From Straminergon stramineum (taxonomy: Eukaryota > Streptophyta > Bryopsida > Hypnales > Calliergonaceae), in contig OY987264.1 in assembly GCA_963920665.1 (NCBI GenBank), positions 29,120,906 to 29,184,905 on the forward strand: DNA of 64,000 nucleotides. Reading direction: 5' to 3'. Shown one piece after another: positions 1 to 18,238 of the stretch (the stretch's first letter is position 1; the number at the start of each line of letters is the position of its first letter). The translations under genes were made by a program, and so were the position numbers. The notes below the pieces were generated by a model that ran no database searches, was not told the DNA's origin, and saw only the letters and a program-made list of their open reading frames with translations.

Positions 1-268
1 ATTTCTGAACGAAGGGAGTATGTAGGAGTGTGATTTTTTGGGAGATCTTAGGCCTGTGGAGAGACCTTTGGGTACAAGTGCGAAATCTCTTCCATAGACA
101 TGTAGCAAGTCAACTTACACCACTTGCTAATAAGTCCAACTAAATGCATGAATAGATGAGTTGCTGTTGGTCTTACCTTGGAGCAAAGACTGATTTGGAG
201 CACGGTCTTACGTCCCAAGCGTTCAGAAGAAGAGACAGGACGATTGCTAAAATTTGAAACTGGCGTAA

Positions 269-8026
<7,758 letters not shown>

Positions 8027-8973
8027 TAGAATTCAAGCTTTCATGGAGAACATTCAGTAAGTTAGCATTCGTCAATTCGGTTCGTAGGTTATTCTTGGAA
8101 GCATGGTTTTGCATTGTTGAGGTTCGTGGAGGGAGGTTGTTCTTTTAGTTGGGGAGGATTATCTTGTCTATTTTGATTATTGGAAGTGATGCGCCACGGC
8201 CATTCACTTCGAAGACAAACAAGAACCCTTGGCATTCATTGGGTCCCCACAGCATGGATTTTTTGGTCACTTTCAGATTGTTCTGTAAATCTCCTTATTG
8301 TTTTCATTTTTCTCAGAACAGATGTAAATGCAAAGGTCATTTTTTTTCCCTCCAGTCTTCTCTGGCTCTTCTTGTGTCTTACCTTTTGATTTTCTCCCAT
8401 TTGAGACTCAGGATTGGACAGATGACGAAAATCCAAGAGTTTTTTCATTCTGTAGAAATTCTTGAATCTGGCAGGCTGCGTATTGTTAGGAAGCGCTAGA
8501 CTTCAGTTGCTATTTGAACCTGTGCTGCGCAATGGAGCATTTGTGAGGAATGATTTTGATGAAAATTATTCACTGCTTCGGTCAGACTGCATAAGAATTC
8601 ATTGACAGATTTCCTGACTTCTAATGTTTTGGGGTCGTGCAAGAGTACTGTGTACCCTACTGTTCTCCTGCTGTTTAGGAATTAGGATGTGAATCTGATT
8701 GGTTCTTGGAATATTTTAGTCCCACAGGTGCGCTGTTTTACTGTCAGTGGAGATTGGAGGTTTGCTGAATACATTCTACTTGGATTTCTCCACATGTCAG
8801 TAAATCCTTTGTGACTTCAAGGTACAGTATTTTATTACCAAATTCTCATCTGCCTGCAGCAGTTTGGCTGTTTGGAGAACTAAGTTTAATCTGACTCACA
8901 TCTGTCCTCAGTTGTCATGTTACATCTTTTTCTTGTAATTACGTCATTTCAATGGCGACCTTCAGTAGATATA
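8027..8973 (+). other. 3' flank / probable 3' UTR of the JmjC gene
   Basis: Moderately AT-rich, no convincing coding content. ORFs on both strands here are short and unlike any family I know. Probably holds the 3' UTR; no unambiguous polyadenylation site was chosen. Confidence 0.4.
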
Positions 8974-9069
8974 GTAGAACCACCCATTAGTCTATGGTTA
9001 CTTATCAGTCATCTCTGAATTTCCCATTACTATTGATCATGGGGCTTGGCTGGTCATGGGTGGTTCTAC
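8974..9069. repeat. Miniature inverted-repeat element, about 96 bp
   Basis: A perfect 14-bp inverted repeat bounds the segment: GTAGAACCACCCAT at 8974-8987 and ATGGGTGGTTCTAC at 9056-9069. Size and structure suggest a very small MITE or a cruciform-forming sequence. No clear target-site duplication was found. Confidence 0.5.
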
Positions 9070-9329
9070 CATAGTTCACTCAGATTTGAGGAAAAAATGT
9101 ATGTGCTTGAAATCAAAATAAAATTATAAAAAATTGGGTTATTAAAGGAATTTTCTGAATTAAAATTCATTATTGTGTAGTAAATTATTTGTGAAATTGT
9201 GTTAAAAAAAGTGAGATGAAATGTACTTTTTGTATATGATTGTCCTTTATTATTATAATAGGCATAATTAATCAACAACATATGTTTTTCTAAGAGATTT
9301 AGAAAAACATCAATCTAATCATTCTATAA

Positions 9330-10585
9330 ACTATATGCTTTTAGCTTTTATTTACTTTCTATATCAATTTAGAAATGTCATTCATTTATATTTTTACTCT
9401 ATTTTTATTTTAGGAATATCACACTAAATTGATTCAACTTGCTATTTTCATTTAACTTTTACTTTACTTTAACCTTGTTGACATTCTATATATATGTTGT
9501 GATTAATGAATGAGATTACATCATTCATTAGTAATTGTAGAGATTATATCATTTATTAGTAATTGTAGAGATTGGATCATTTATTAGTTTTTATACAAAT
9601 CAATATAAATAACATGCACTACCAATTGATGAATTTCTTGAACAACCAAGTATTTTCCCATATAAAGATTGTAGTTAACAATTTAAGGTTTAACAAGAGA
9701 GGTTTTAAGAAATTCAATTTTGGAAGCAAGACTTCATTTTTTTGTGGGACATTGAAAATGTCACCTTTGACGTCTACCATGAAGATCAAAACCAACAAAA
9801 ATGACAACTAAGACCAAAACCAAAATTGCAAAAAGAAATAGTAGCTTTTGATCAACAAGAAAATGAGAATAGTAGAGAATCAACGTCATGGTCCAAAACA
9901 AAGAATGAGAAACTATAAGTAGCTGGAATGTCCTCTAAGACCAATTTAGTAATTGAAAGTGTTTCAATGCTAATAGATACACTCCAACTTTGAAGAGTTC
10001 AAGTTTTTGTCAATAAACATTTGTTGAGGCAAGAAAGAACTACATAAGATGCAAACCATAGTTGCCTTGCTTGAAGCACACATTATGATTTTAAATATGG
10101 ATGTGGAAACAACTGCCAAGCACCTTGAGCTAAATCAACCTAAAAAGAAGAAAAATTGTATGGAGAAATTCTCCCAAGAGGTAATAAATATTGCTAAGGA
10201 ATATGGAGTACATTCGATTAGTGATTCCATATATGCAAAGGCTACTGCACAAGACCCTTTAATGTATGACGAGTATGAAGCCATTCAGACCAGGTTTTGT
10301 GAAGTCCAAGCAATGGATGTGAATCTTTTTACTGAGCTTGTCATGGTGGAAGTTTTAGATGAGGCAAACCAACTATATAGGGATGTAGAGAGTCTTGTTT
10401 ATGCCATTTATGGATGACAAATGATCTCTACTCTTTCAATGCCCAAATTCCATTTTTGAAATTTTGTATCTTTTGGCTTGTTAAACTAGCAACATTAGAT
10501 GCCATTGTGAAATTTGAAATAGTAAATAACATAATATTTGAAAGAAAAGGAGAACTTGAGACTTGTTATGTAATAGAAATTTTTA
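9330..10585 (+). mobile_element. Coiled-coil repeat element, copy 1
   Basis: This segment aligns by eye, from one end to the other, with the reverse complement of 39020-40385. Shared landmarks include the A/T-rich leader (9335-9495), the Lys/Thr-rich reading frame near 9780, the ATAGTTGC block near 10058 and a common 3' part ending near 10580. Two separated, diverged copies in opposite orientation indicate a dispersed repeat family about 1.3 kb long. No transposase, integrase or reverse transcriptase is visible in either copy and no clean terminal repeats were found, so the mobilisation class is unknown. Confidence 0.6.
10049..10417 (+). pseudogene. C-terminal part of the coiled-coil ORF of the repeat element
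   Basis: The 122-residue open frame begins MQTIVALLEAHIMILNMDVE and ends with a TGA after DVESLVYAIYG. It is rich in Leu, Glu and Lys with heptad-like spacing, suggesting a helical or coiled-coil protein. It corresponds to the damaged frame on the minus strand at 39160-39560, where the same positions contain stops. Its own upstream half (about 9760-10048) carries stops, so this is probably a remnant. No domain is recognised and function is unknown. Confidence 0.5.
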
Positions 10586-11340
10586 GCTCATAGTGTTGGT
10601 TTGGCATGGAATAGTTCTAGATATAGATGCCAATGTTTTGAAAAATTAGATTTTAAGAAAAAGGTATGAGGGCAAAACATGAATCTTGCTAAAAAATTCT
10701 TTTTGAATCATTTGTCAAATTTGATTAATCAACAAGGATGTATTGATCATGTCATTCACTTATAGTAGAATGAATAATAGTGGTGAAATAAACTTGTTCT
10801 TTGATTATTTTAAAAAGATGAATAAATTCAAGTGTAGTTGAAGTATGAACATTTGTGATAATTGTATTTGCTTCCTTTTAGCTTGATGTATGTGCCTATT
10901 TTATATATATGTCTAGCCCTCCCAAATTAATCTCAAATGCAATTCATTGATGTTTCATTTTAGATTAGCAATATAATTATGTTAGATGCTACATTGTTTG
11001 TAATTTGCATGAATTGATAGAGATAAATTTAAGTTATTTCAATAGTTAAATGCAAAGTATCTTGAATCCAACAAACATTTTAATACGTCAATTAACCTCT
11101 AAGTGGCTTATTGGCTAAAATTAGGTGGTCCTATAATAACATTCTTGAGCCAATTGAAAGACCTCCATTCTAAATATAATTGTATGTAGGTTTTAGTGGA
11201 GCATTTAACTCCTAAGTCCTAACTAATCAATCAACCATTTCATAGTCGTTGCTTGATATTGGGCAATTTTTTCCATTTTCTTTGTAATGTGAGGAAACAT
11301 TGCTTCGTTACAAAACTAATGACAATTCTTTGGGCAATAG
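10586..11340. other. AT-rich intergenic DNA, nothing recognised
   Basis: No gene, RNA gene or clear repeat structure seen. Confidence 0.5.
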
Positions 11341-11375
11341 GGGTTGTCACACCTTCTCTCCATTTTCTATCTTTT

Positions 11376-11805
11376 GGGTGATTGTAAGAAACACTTGTAC
11401 TATTTGTTGCGTTTTTTTTATTTTCAGCCTTTTAGTACTTTTGCACTATGAGTCACCTTCATTACTATTAGAGGCATAGAACATGAAATCTAGATGGTTT
11501 GATTAGATTTCATATCTACTATTCCAACAATACGAGATGCTTATCATTGGATGGCAAGGATGAATGACAATGCTTAATTTGCCATAAAAAAATTTTATAT
11601 TCGTATTGGATTAGAAGCACTACATGCCCCTATGAGTACTATTGAATCTTTGTGTACCTTGAAATACTATTTTGAGCCACAAACTAAAATATACGCTAGA
11701 AAATCAAACTTCTAGGAGGACGAGTAGAGTCTAGCCTCTTTTTGTGAGTTCATTTTTCTATGATTATATTTTCTATGCACATTTTCTATGATCTTTTCTA
11801 CAAAC

Positions 11806-11893
<88 letters not shown>

Positions 11894-13405
11894 CACAATT
11901 CAATTTAGTGATAAATTATTTTGTAATGTATTAATATGCAATTGTGTTAAATTGTGTTCCATGAACTATGAATGGGTGTGTGATACAAAGTTGTCAAATG
12001 CAAGTGCCTATTGATAAGACTATATCTGTGTTTTGATAGTTAATGAGTGGTGAAATTAAGATAACTTTAAATTGGACAATGTATAATTGTTTAAGTTTAA
12101 ATTTATGAGAGAAAATCAAAGAGTGATTCTTTATAATTTTTAGGTGAATGGTGTATGTGTGATAAATCATAGCATTCTTTTTAGTTTATTACAAGTAGAT
12201 AGTGTGTTATTAATGTTGAATCTAAATTGACTATTGCCATGACCAATGCAAAATGGCTAAATGTTTGATACTTAAGGCTATGTAGTTGAGTGAAGATTAT
12301 GAATGAAAGAGTAAATATATTTTAAGAAAGAATAATTGTGAGTGATTCTAAGCTTTTAATATGATAATGAGTATCATATGGTGGTGATTTGTAATATTTA
12401 TTATTTTATGAATTAAGATGGTACAAACAAGAATAAATGAGAGAATAATTAATGGAGGTTATGAAGTTTTGTGAATCAATGTTTAATCAAAATGAAAATG
12501 AAAATAATTGAGAAGAGAATAATGTGATAGGATTAATGGAAGAATTCATATAAAATAAAAAGGCTATGGATATTGATTATGAAATTAAGACTATGGCTTG
12601 ATTAAGAACTTAAAAACAATTATATGGAAATTGATTATGGCCATGAGTGATATGCATAGAGAGAATTAAGATTCTATATCCCATGGGTTGTTTTCTAAAT
12701 TTATCCATAGTAAACACATTCCTAGTTTTATTCATAGATCTCTTTTATGAGATATACACTTCGATATACATGGACACTTTTCATATTGAAATTTTTGTAT
12801 GAGGCAAATTAGCATATTATTTCCTAGATAAAATGTCACATCACCTATGAGTGACCTTAGCTACACAAAACTCTAGGTAACTTGAGTCTTCCCCCCAAAA
12901 GAACCCATTTTGTTATATTTTTCCTTGGCTGTTATTTTCTATACTACAATGGCCATTGTTGCCAACTAAGAGAAGAAAAGGAAGATGAAAGCTAGAACTA
13001 AAAAAAAAAAATTTCATTCAACATAAATTCAACCTAAATATAGCACGCTTTAGGCCAATGCAAAACACACTTGGAACGTGTTTTTGGAAATCCCTCTCTT
13101 AGGAAGGTGTATTTCTATTCAAAGAGCTAGCCTACCAAATTTTAGATCATAACTCTTCAAAAAAGGTACTTGATAGTTCTAAAAAACACCAAAATCATAT
13201 ATCTGACATATATTTGAAATTCAATCTCTCCAATTGAATGAATTTAGATATATTTGAAATAATTGAAGCACATTTGCTATTGATATAGGAAGCTTCCTTT
13301 TGAATTTCATGTTCATTCAATCATTTTTGCAATACTTATGGTGCAAAACAACTTCCACATTGAATGTGTGACAGAAAATAGGACAAATGTTTCTTGCAAT
13401 CACCC
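11376..13405. mobile_element. GGGTGATTGC-family TIR transposon, 2.0-kb copy with TTTT target duplication
   Basis: The left end GGGTGATTGTAAGAAACA and the right end TGTTTCTTGCAATCACCC are inverted repeats extending with mismatches to about 25 bp. Both sides are flanked by TTTT (11372-11375 and 13406-13409), consistent with a 4-bp target-site duplication. The same termini, also with a 4-bp duplication, bound the 709-bp element at 22126-22834. The interior is AT-rich, holds a long TA repeat and no intact transposase frame, so it is non-autonomous or decayed. The superfamily is not assigned. Confidence 0.7.
11809..11890. repeat. (TA)n microsatellite, about 41 units
   Basis: Uninterrupted TA dinucleotides inside the 11376-13405 element. 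The apparent Tyr/Ile-repeat ORF over it is an artefact. Confidence 0.98.
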
Positions 13406-13707
13406 TTTTATGAATGAAAATATGAAACTCTCTTCTTGAATTGCAAAGGGTCCATTTTTTGAAGATTGAAAAGGTTTTATCTTTTTCTCTAGAGAAGAAG
13501 AATGGGAGTGAAGATTGAGAAACAATGAAGATCAAGAAGCTATGGAGAAGATTGACAATCCTTCTCCATTTGCATTCTTCAATTCACATGGTGAATAGGA
13601 GAGTCACACCTTCTTCATAGAGAAAGGTTCCTATCGGCTCTTCTTTTTCACTCTGCACTTTTTCATTATTCGTAAAAGTTTCATTCTTGGAGAAGGTGTG
13701 ACAACCC

Positions 13708-14454
13708 GTAATATAAGTTTGATTCTTGGATTTGAACACAAGCCCAACTAACAAGGATTTGTGAGAATGGAAAATTTCAAATTTAAGAAATTGACAACCG
13801 CTTTAAAGAAGAAAAATAAATTGAATTACCTAATTTTTTTAATAGGTTCAAATACTTCCTAGTGCCATTGGAGCCTAGTGTGGCTAGGCCTTTATATCCA
13901 TTGTTAAAGTAAGTGCATTTGAAATTGCCCAAATAAACATTTAAGCATAGTTTTTGTTGAACCTTGCTAAGAATCTATAAGAAAATTTTAGAAATTTTTT
14001 GCATACATTTTGGGGACTCCATATGAATAAACAAAAATTTCAAAGTATTGAAATCAATGTACTTAATAGTAACTATACCCTAAACTTTCATGTTCCTATG
14101 GCTTATATTATAGGCAAGAATCTGGGTGGAATTCTTTTGCAAAGATATTATAATTAGGCAATGAGTTTTTTTGAGCAATTTATTGCTCAAAAGCAATATA
14201 AATTTTTAGAGGAAATATATTAAAATCTGATCCTATTTTGCAAAAGATGAAATTATTGTATATTGGATGTATGTATGCACATTTTCATGAATAAATGAGC
14301 TACTACCCATAGTTTGCATGTTTCATCCATGTCTATGAATATAAAGCACTTCATGATTCCAATTTAGATTGCTTTCTACATTGCCTATAAAATTGATCTC
14401 CTCTTCCTACAAATAGTTGTAGTAACATTATTATATGTAGCTTTTGTCAAGCTT
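13708..14454. other. AT-rich intergenic DNA, nothing recognised
   Basis: No coding similarity or repeat structure was seen. Confidence 0.5.
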
Positions 14455-14885
14455 GAATCTAAAAAAGCTTGGTCATTAACGATTGTCTATTAGGAAGACC
14501 CCCAAAATGGTTGTATTTCACCAATTCCTAGCATATTTTGGAAGCAACCCTAAATACATGGCCATTAATAGTTGTGCACTAGAAAGGCCAAGAAATAACA
14601 ATATTTAATCAAATCCTTAGCATATGTTGGCAAAAAATTTGAATCCAAAAAAGTGTTTTTGTTAACAATTGCCTATTAGAAAGGCAAAAAATGAAATCAT
14701 TTGAATCCCCAAAAGTATGGCTGTAAACAGTTGCCCATTAGAAAGGCAAAGAAAAGCAAGAACAGTTGAATCCCTGTAAGTATGGTCATTAATAGCTGCC
14801 CATTGGAAAGGCCATAAGAATGAAAGCATTGGAATCACCTGAAGCATGGCCATCAACGGCTCCCTATTGGAAGACAACTTTTTAA
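14455..14885. repeat. Minisatellite, about six diverged units of 62-91 bp
   Basis: A unit built around GAATCCC...AAGTATGGCCATTAA followed by AGTTGCCCATTAGAAAGGC recurs six times. The first two units are longer (about 91 bp) because they include a CAAATCCTTAGCATATGTTGG spacer that the later, about 62-bp units lack. The minus-strand ORF at 14662-14877 is a by-product of the repeat. Confidence 0.85.
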
Positions 14886-14984
14886 TTTAAATCCCAAATA
14901 AACTTCTATACTTTATAATGTCATTTCTTGATTAATTTATCATTATAATCAAATTGCATAAAAAACATTGAGTAACCACCTCAC

Positions 14985-15262
14985 ATGAACATCACAAAGT
15001 TTAGAACCTACAATTTGTCAATAGCTATCTTGTGGTTACTGTTGTTTCATGGATTTGCACGTTAATATACAATTTATCACATCGTTACGATGCATTACTT
15101 GCAATTGAAAGTAATGCATTGTAACAATGCAATAAATTATAAAGTAATGCATCGTAATGATGTAATAAATTGTATATTAACGTGCGAACCTATGAAACAA
15201 CAATAACTAGATGATAATTGTCGACAAACCGTAGGTTCTAAACTTTGTGATGAATTCAAAAG
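14985..15262. mobile_element. Hairpin MITE, copy 1
   Basis: Two arms of about 115 bp are inverted copies of each other. ATCACAAAGTTTAGAACCTA (from 14991) pairs with TAGGTTCTAAACTTTGTGAT near 15232-15251, and GCACGTTAATATACAATTTA pairs with its complement near 15169-15185. The loop contains a further ATGCATTACTTGCAATTGAAAG-type palindrome. The whole segment could fold as one long hairpin. Confidence 0.8.
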
Positions 15263-15522
15263 ATACTTATTGTGAGTATATATGGTAGAGAAGACAAGCT
15301 CTTTATAAAAATGGGGTAATAGGAGGTATAACAACCCATCCAAGATTTGTAAATTAGGATTACTTGGAGCTCAACCACTCATATCTACAATACAAAATTT
15401 TGAACCTATGATTTGTCAACAATTATCATGTGATTATTGTTGTTTCATAGGTTTGTACATTAATATACAATTTATTGCATCATTATGATGCATTATTTTA
15501 CAATTTATCACACCGTTGTTAT

Positions 15523-17649
15523 GTAGAGAGGGAAACGCATTGGGAATACGCAGAGTATCTGGCTACGACTAGAAATAGTTTGCTAGGAAGTCAAGTCGAG
15601 TCTTCTAGTCTTCAAGTCTTCAAATCTTCAAGCTGAACTTTGTTGGCCTATCCTGAAATGGCTCTAAATGGGTTTAAAGGTTAGGATAGGTGATAAGAAA
15701 CCACAGGCTTCCGACACGTAAAACGGGACGGTTAGTCCATGAGTTGAGCCATCCGATAGATTGTTTCCTAAACTTCAAACCCACGGTGACCAACAATCGT
15801 GCTTCACCAATGGGAACAACAAAAATAATGACCTTGTGGATGATCAATCCCACTTCGTCACCACAAACACAAAATGGGGTTATTATTAGATACCCATATA
15901 ACCCGCAACAATATTTACAATGCAAAAATGAAACAACAAGCCTCCAAAACCGGTTAGGAATAACAATAGAAAGACAACGAGCCTCCAAAACTGGCTAGGA
16001 ATAACAAGCCACAAGCCACCACACACGAGTCTTCATATCTTCAAGTCTTTAAATAAAACACAAATTTAAACCCAAACTAACTACATTCTATTCAAAAAAA
16101 GAAGGCAATAGACCTTCCTTTGCTTCACCACCTATAACTTTTGCAATTTTTCTTTAAATTAGGAGATTGGTAGCTTTTCAAAAAGATAACAAGTTCTCCT
16201 ACCTTCACTAAAATTTTCATTTGCTAATGATTCTTGAAACCAAATCTATAGCCTTGCAAAGTCTTGAGTTTCAAACAATAAGGGCAGCGGACCCTTTTCT
16301 ACTCAAACACCTATATCTTACTCCACAAAACTTCAAATTTTTCAAGTGATGAGTCTTTGGAAAGGTAACAAAAACTTCTCTATTGCACCAATATTTCAAA
16401 GAGATAAGCAAAAAATACAAACTTTGGTGGCCGCTCGAATCTTCACTCGTCTTTGTCAGGAGCCAATAGACCCTCCTACACTCATACGCTTATAACTTTT
16501 TACTCCCAATTTCAAATCATACAAGAAAAGTCTCTTTGAAACGGCAATGAAAAGAGGATCATAATCCCAAATTTTTATTCCCAAAATTCCTTATACATCA
16601 AAAGATATGGCCTCTCGAATTCTCGGTCTAAAAAACACTGCATATACACCAAAACTCACACACACTAATGGAAGAGAGAAAATGCCTCCCTAACTTTTTC
16701 CCCTAAAGTAGGTGGAATCAGCCCATATACACATTACAAGGGCCTCTAAACACCCATTGGCCCAAAGGAAACACCAAAAGATAAATCCCTATTCATCTTT
16801 TAAGGCCAATGAACCCTAAAGGTCAAAACTAAGAGGTAAACTACTTCTATCTTCCTAACTTTCAATTCTTAACATATAAATGGAATACAAAATGCTTGAA
16901 TTAACTAAAAATCTTTAGCTAAAAACCTTTAACCCAAATCAAATGGAGGTAAAAATTGAAGTCGAAGAAGAGCATTACTCCATTTGCAAAAACTTGAGGA
17001 TGTGCTTGACCATGTTTGTGACATAATCTACACGTTCGGCCTTCGTTAAAGGATTAATTGGCCCTTTCAACTAACGTTGGTGGCTAGGGCTTTCCTTGAT
17101 TGGCCTAGCCATACAATAGTATTGGTCGATGTTCAAGCCCTCATAACTTGTTTCAAATGTCACATCTTAGGTGCTTGGTTTAACACATCCAACTTGAAGT
17201 AGAATCACCAAAGCACGAGCATCTTTTTGAAGATTTCCATGCCAAAGCTACTCTACGTGAGGTTTCTTCAACGGATGAGAAGCTCCAGCTTCATCTTGCA
17301 AATGGGATCGCAATGGTGAAGAAACTATTGGCTGAGATGGTTGAATTGGCAATTGTGACAAGGAAAGCTCTAGCTAAGTCTCTAGTTGAGACTTTGGGTC
17401 TTGCGACTCCATAAAACCCCTCCATTTTGACATTCTAGAATCGAACTTCAAACTCACTAACAAATTCTATAAAACTTAAAAGAATTCCCCAAATTGGTGA
17501 AACTTATCTAAGGCTTTCGTCTTTTAAACAACTCCATAGGCAATAAATATCACTTTAAAGCCACTAAAATTGTCATCAGTAAGTTTGTCCTCCAAATCAT
17601 AGAATCTATTCAAAATACAAAATAAATACACATTTTATACAATGTATAT
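15523..17649. mobile_element. Unclassified 2.1-kb insertion in the hairpin MITE
   Basis: Compositionally distinct, less AT-rich DNA between the two halves of a hairpin MITE. It contains short GAGTCTTC-type repeats near 15595-15630 and 16026-16045 and a degraded minus-strand reading frame at 17040-17415. No LTRs, TIRs or polymerase motifs were recognised. It may be part of a retroelement. Confidence 0.4.
17040..17415 (-). pseudogene. Degraded reading frame with four TAG/TAA stops, unidentified
   Basis: Read on the minus strand from the ATG near 17432, about 125 codons stay in one frame with protein-like composition (for example LSLSQLPIQPSQPIVSSPLR), broken by TAG, TAG, TAA and TAG. Each stop differs by a single C-to-T change from CAG or CAA. 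I do not recognise the family; a retroelement gag-like remnant is possible. Confidence 0.35.
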
Positions 17650-17841
17650 ATTTACATCACAACACTGTTACGATGCATTATTTGCAATTGAAAGTAATGC
17701 ATCATAATGATGAAATAAATTGTGAAATAATGCATCATAATGATGCGCTAAATTGCATATTAACATGTAATCTCATGAAACAACGATAACCACATGATAA
17801 ATATTGACAACCTAGAGGTTCTAAACTTTGTAATGTAGTCA

Positions 17842-18238
17842 AGTCAAAAGTAAGAATTATGTTCAAATGTAGAACTTTGGACCTCATTTTGGCATAGTAG
17901 AATAAGTTATTTTTAAAAACTTTGAACTAAGAAAAGTTGGTAATCAAGTTAAATTTCATTCAAAAAAATCCAATTGAGATTTCAGGACTCTAATACAAAG
18001 TTATGGACAAAATTCAAAGAGGGGGTGGAAGTCACATTTTCTTTAATATTTTCAAACATTCTCTTTGAATTTTGTCTACAAGTTTTTTTAGAGGCTCAAA
18101 ATCATAAAAGATTATTTAGAGATTAAAGAAGGATTTATTCTCCAACTTTTCTTAGTTTCAAGTTTTAAAAAAAAAGTTATTCTACTTTGCCAAAATGAGG
18201 TGTGAAGTTCTACATTGAACACAATTCCTGCATTTTGA
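17842..18238. repeat. Long foldback, arms of about 190 bp
   Basis: The left arm (17842-18030) and right arm (18050-18238) are imperfect inverted copies. TAGAACTTTGGACCTCATTT at about 17866 faces ...ATGAGGTGTGAAGTTCTA near 18193-18210. ACTAAGAAAAGTTGG faces CCAACTTTTCTTAGT. GACAAAATTCAAAGAG faces CTCTTTGAATTTTGTC. A transcript would form a hairpin of nearly 400 nt. The minus ORF at 18112-18339 is a shadow of one arm. Confidence 0.8.

Larger units (their letters stand above)
11341..13707. mobile_element. TIR element (GGGTTGTCACACC termini) split by a nested insertion
   Basis: GGGTTGTCACACCTTCTC at 11341-11358 is repeated inverted at the other end: GGAGAAGGTGTGACAACCC at 13689-13707. Removing the inner element at 11376-13405 leaves about 340 bp, a typical MITE size. 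No convincing target-site duplication of the outer element is visible. Confidence 0.55.
15395..17835. mobile_element. Hairpin MITE, copy 2, split by a 2.1-kb insertion
   Basis: 15395-15522 matches the left arm of the hairpin element at 14985-15262 (GAACCTATGATTTGTCAACA, then TTGTTGTTTCATAGGTTTG). 17650-17835 matches the centre and right arm (CATGAAACAACGATAACCAC, then GAGGTTCTAAACTTTGTAAT). The intervening DNA is unrelated to the element, so copy 2 was interrupted after it inserted. Confidence 0.65.

Noticed and set aside
11760..12014. ORF with a long Tyr/Ile repeat
   Set aside because: Produced by the (TA)n microsatellite.
14662..14877. Minus-strand ORF, 71 codons
   Set aside because: Coincides with the minisatellite and has no independent support.
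14455..14885. CRISPR-like regular spacing
   Set aside because: Repeats and spacers are equally diverged and nothing is Cas-like; this is a eukaryotic minisatellite.
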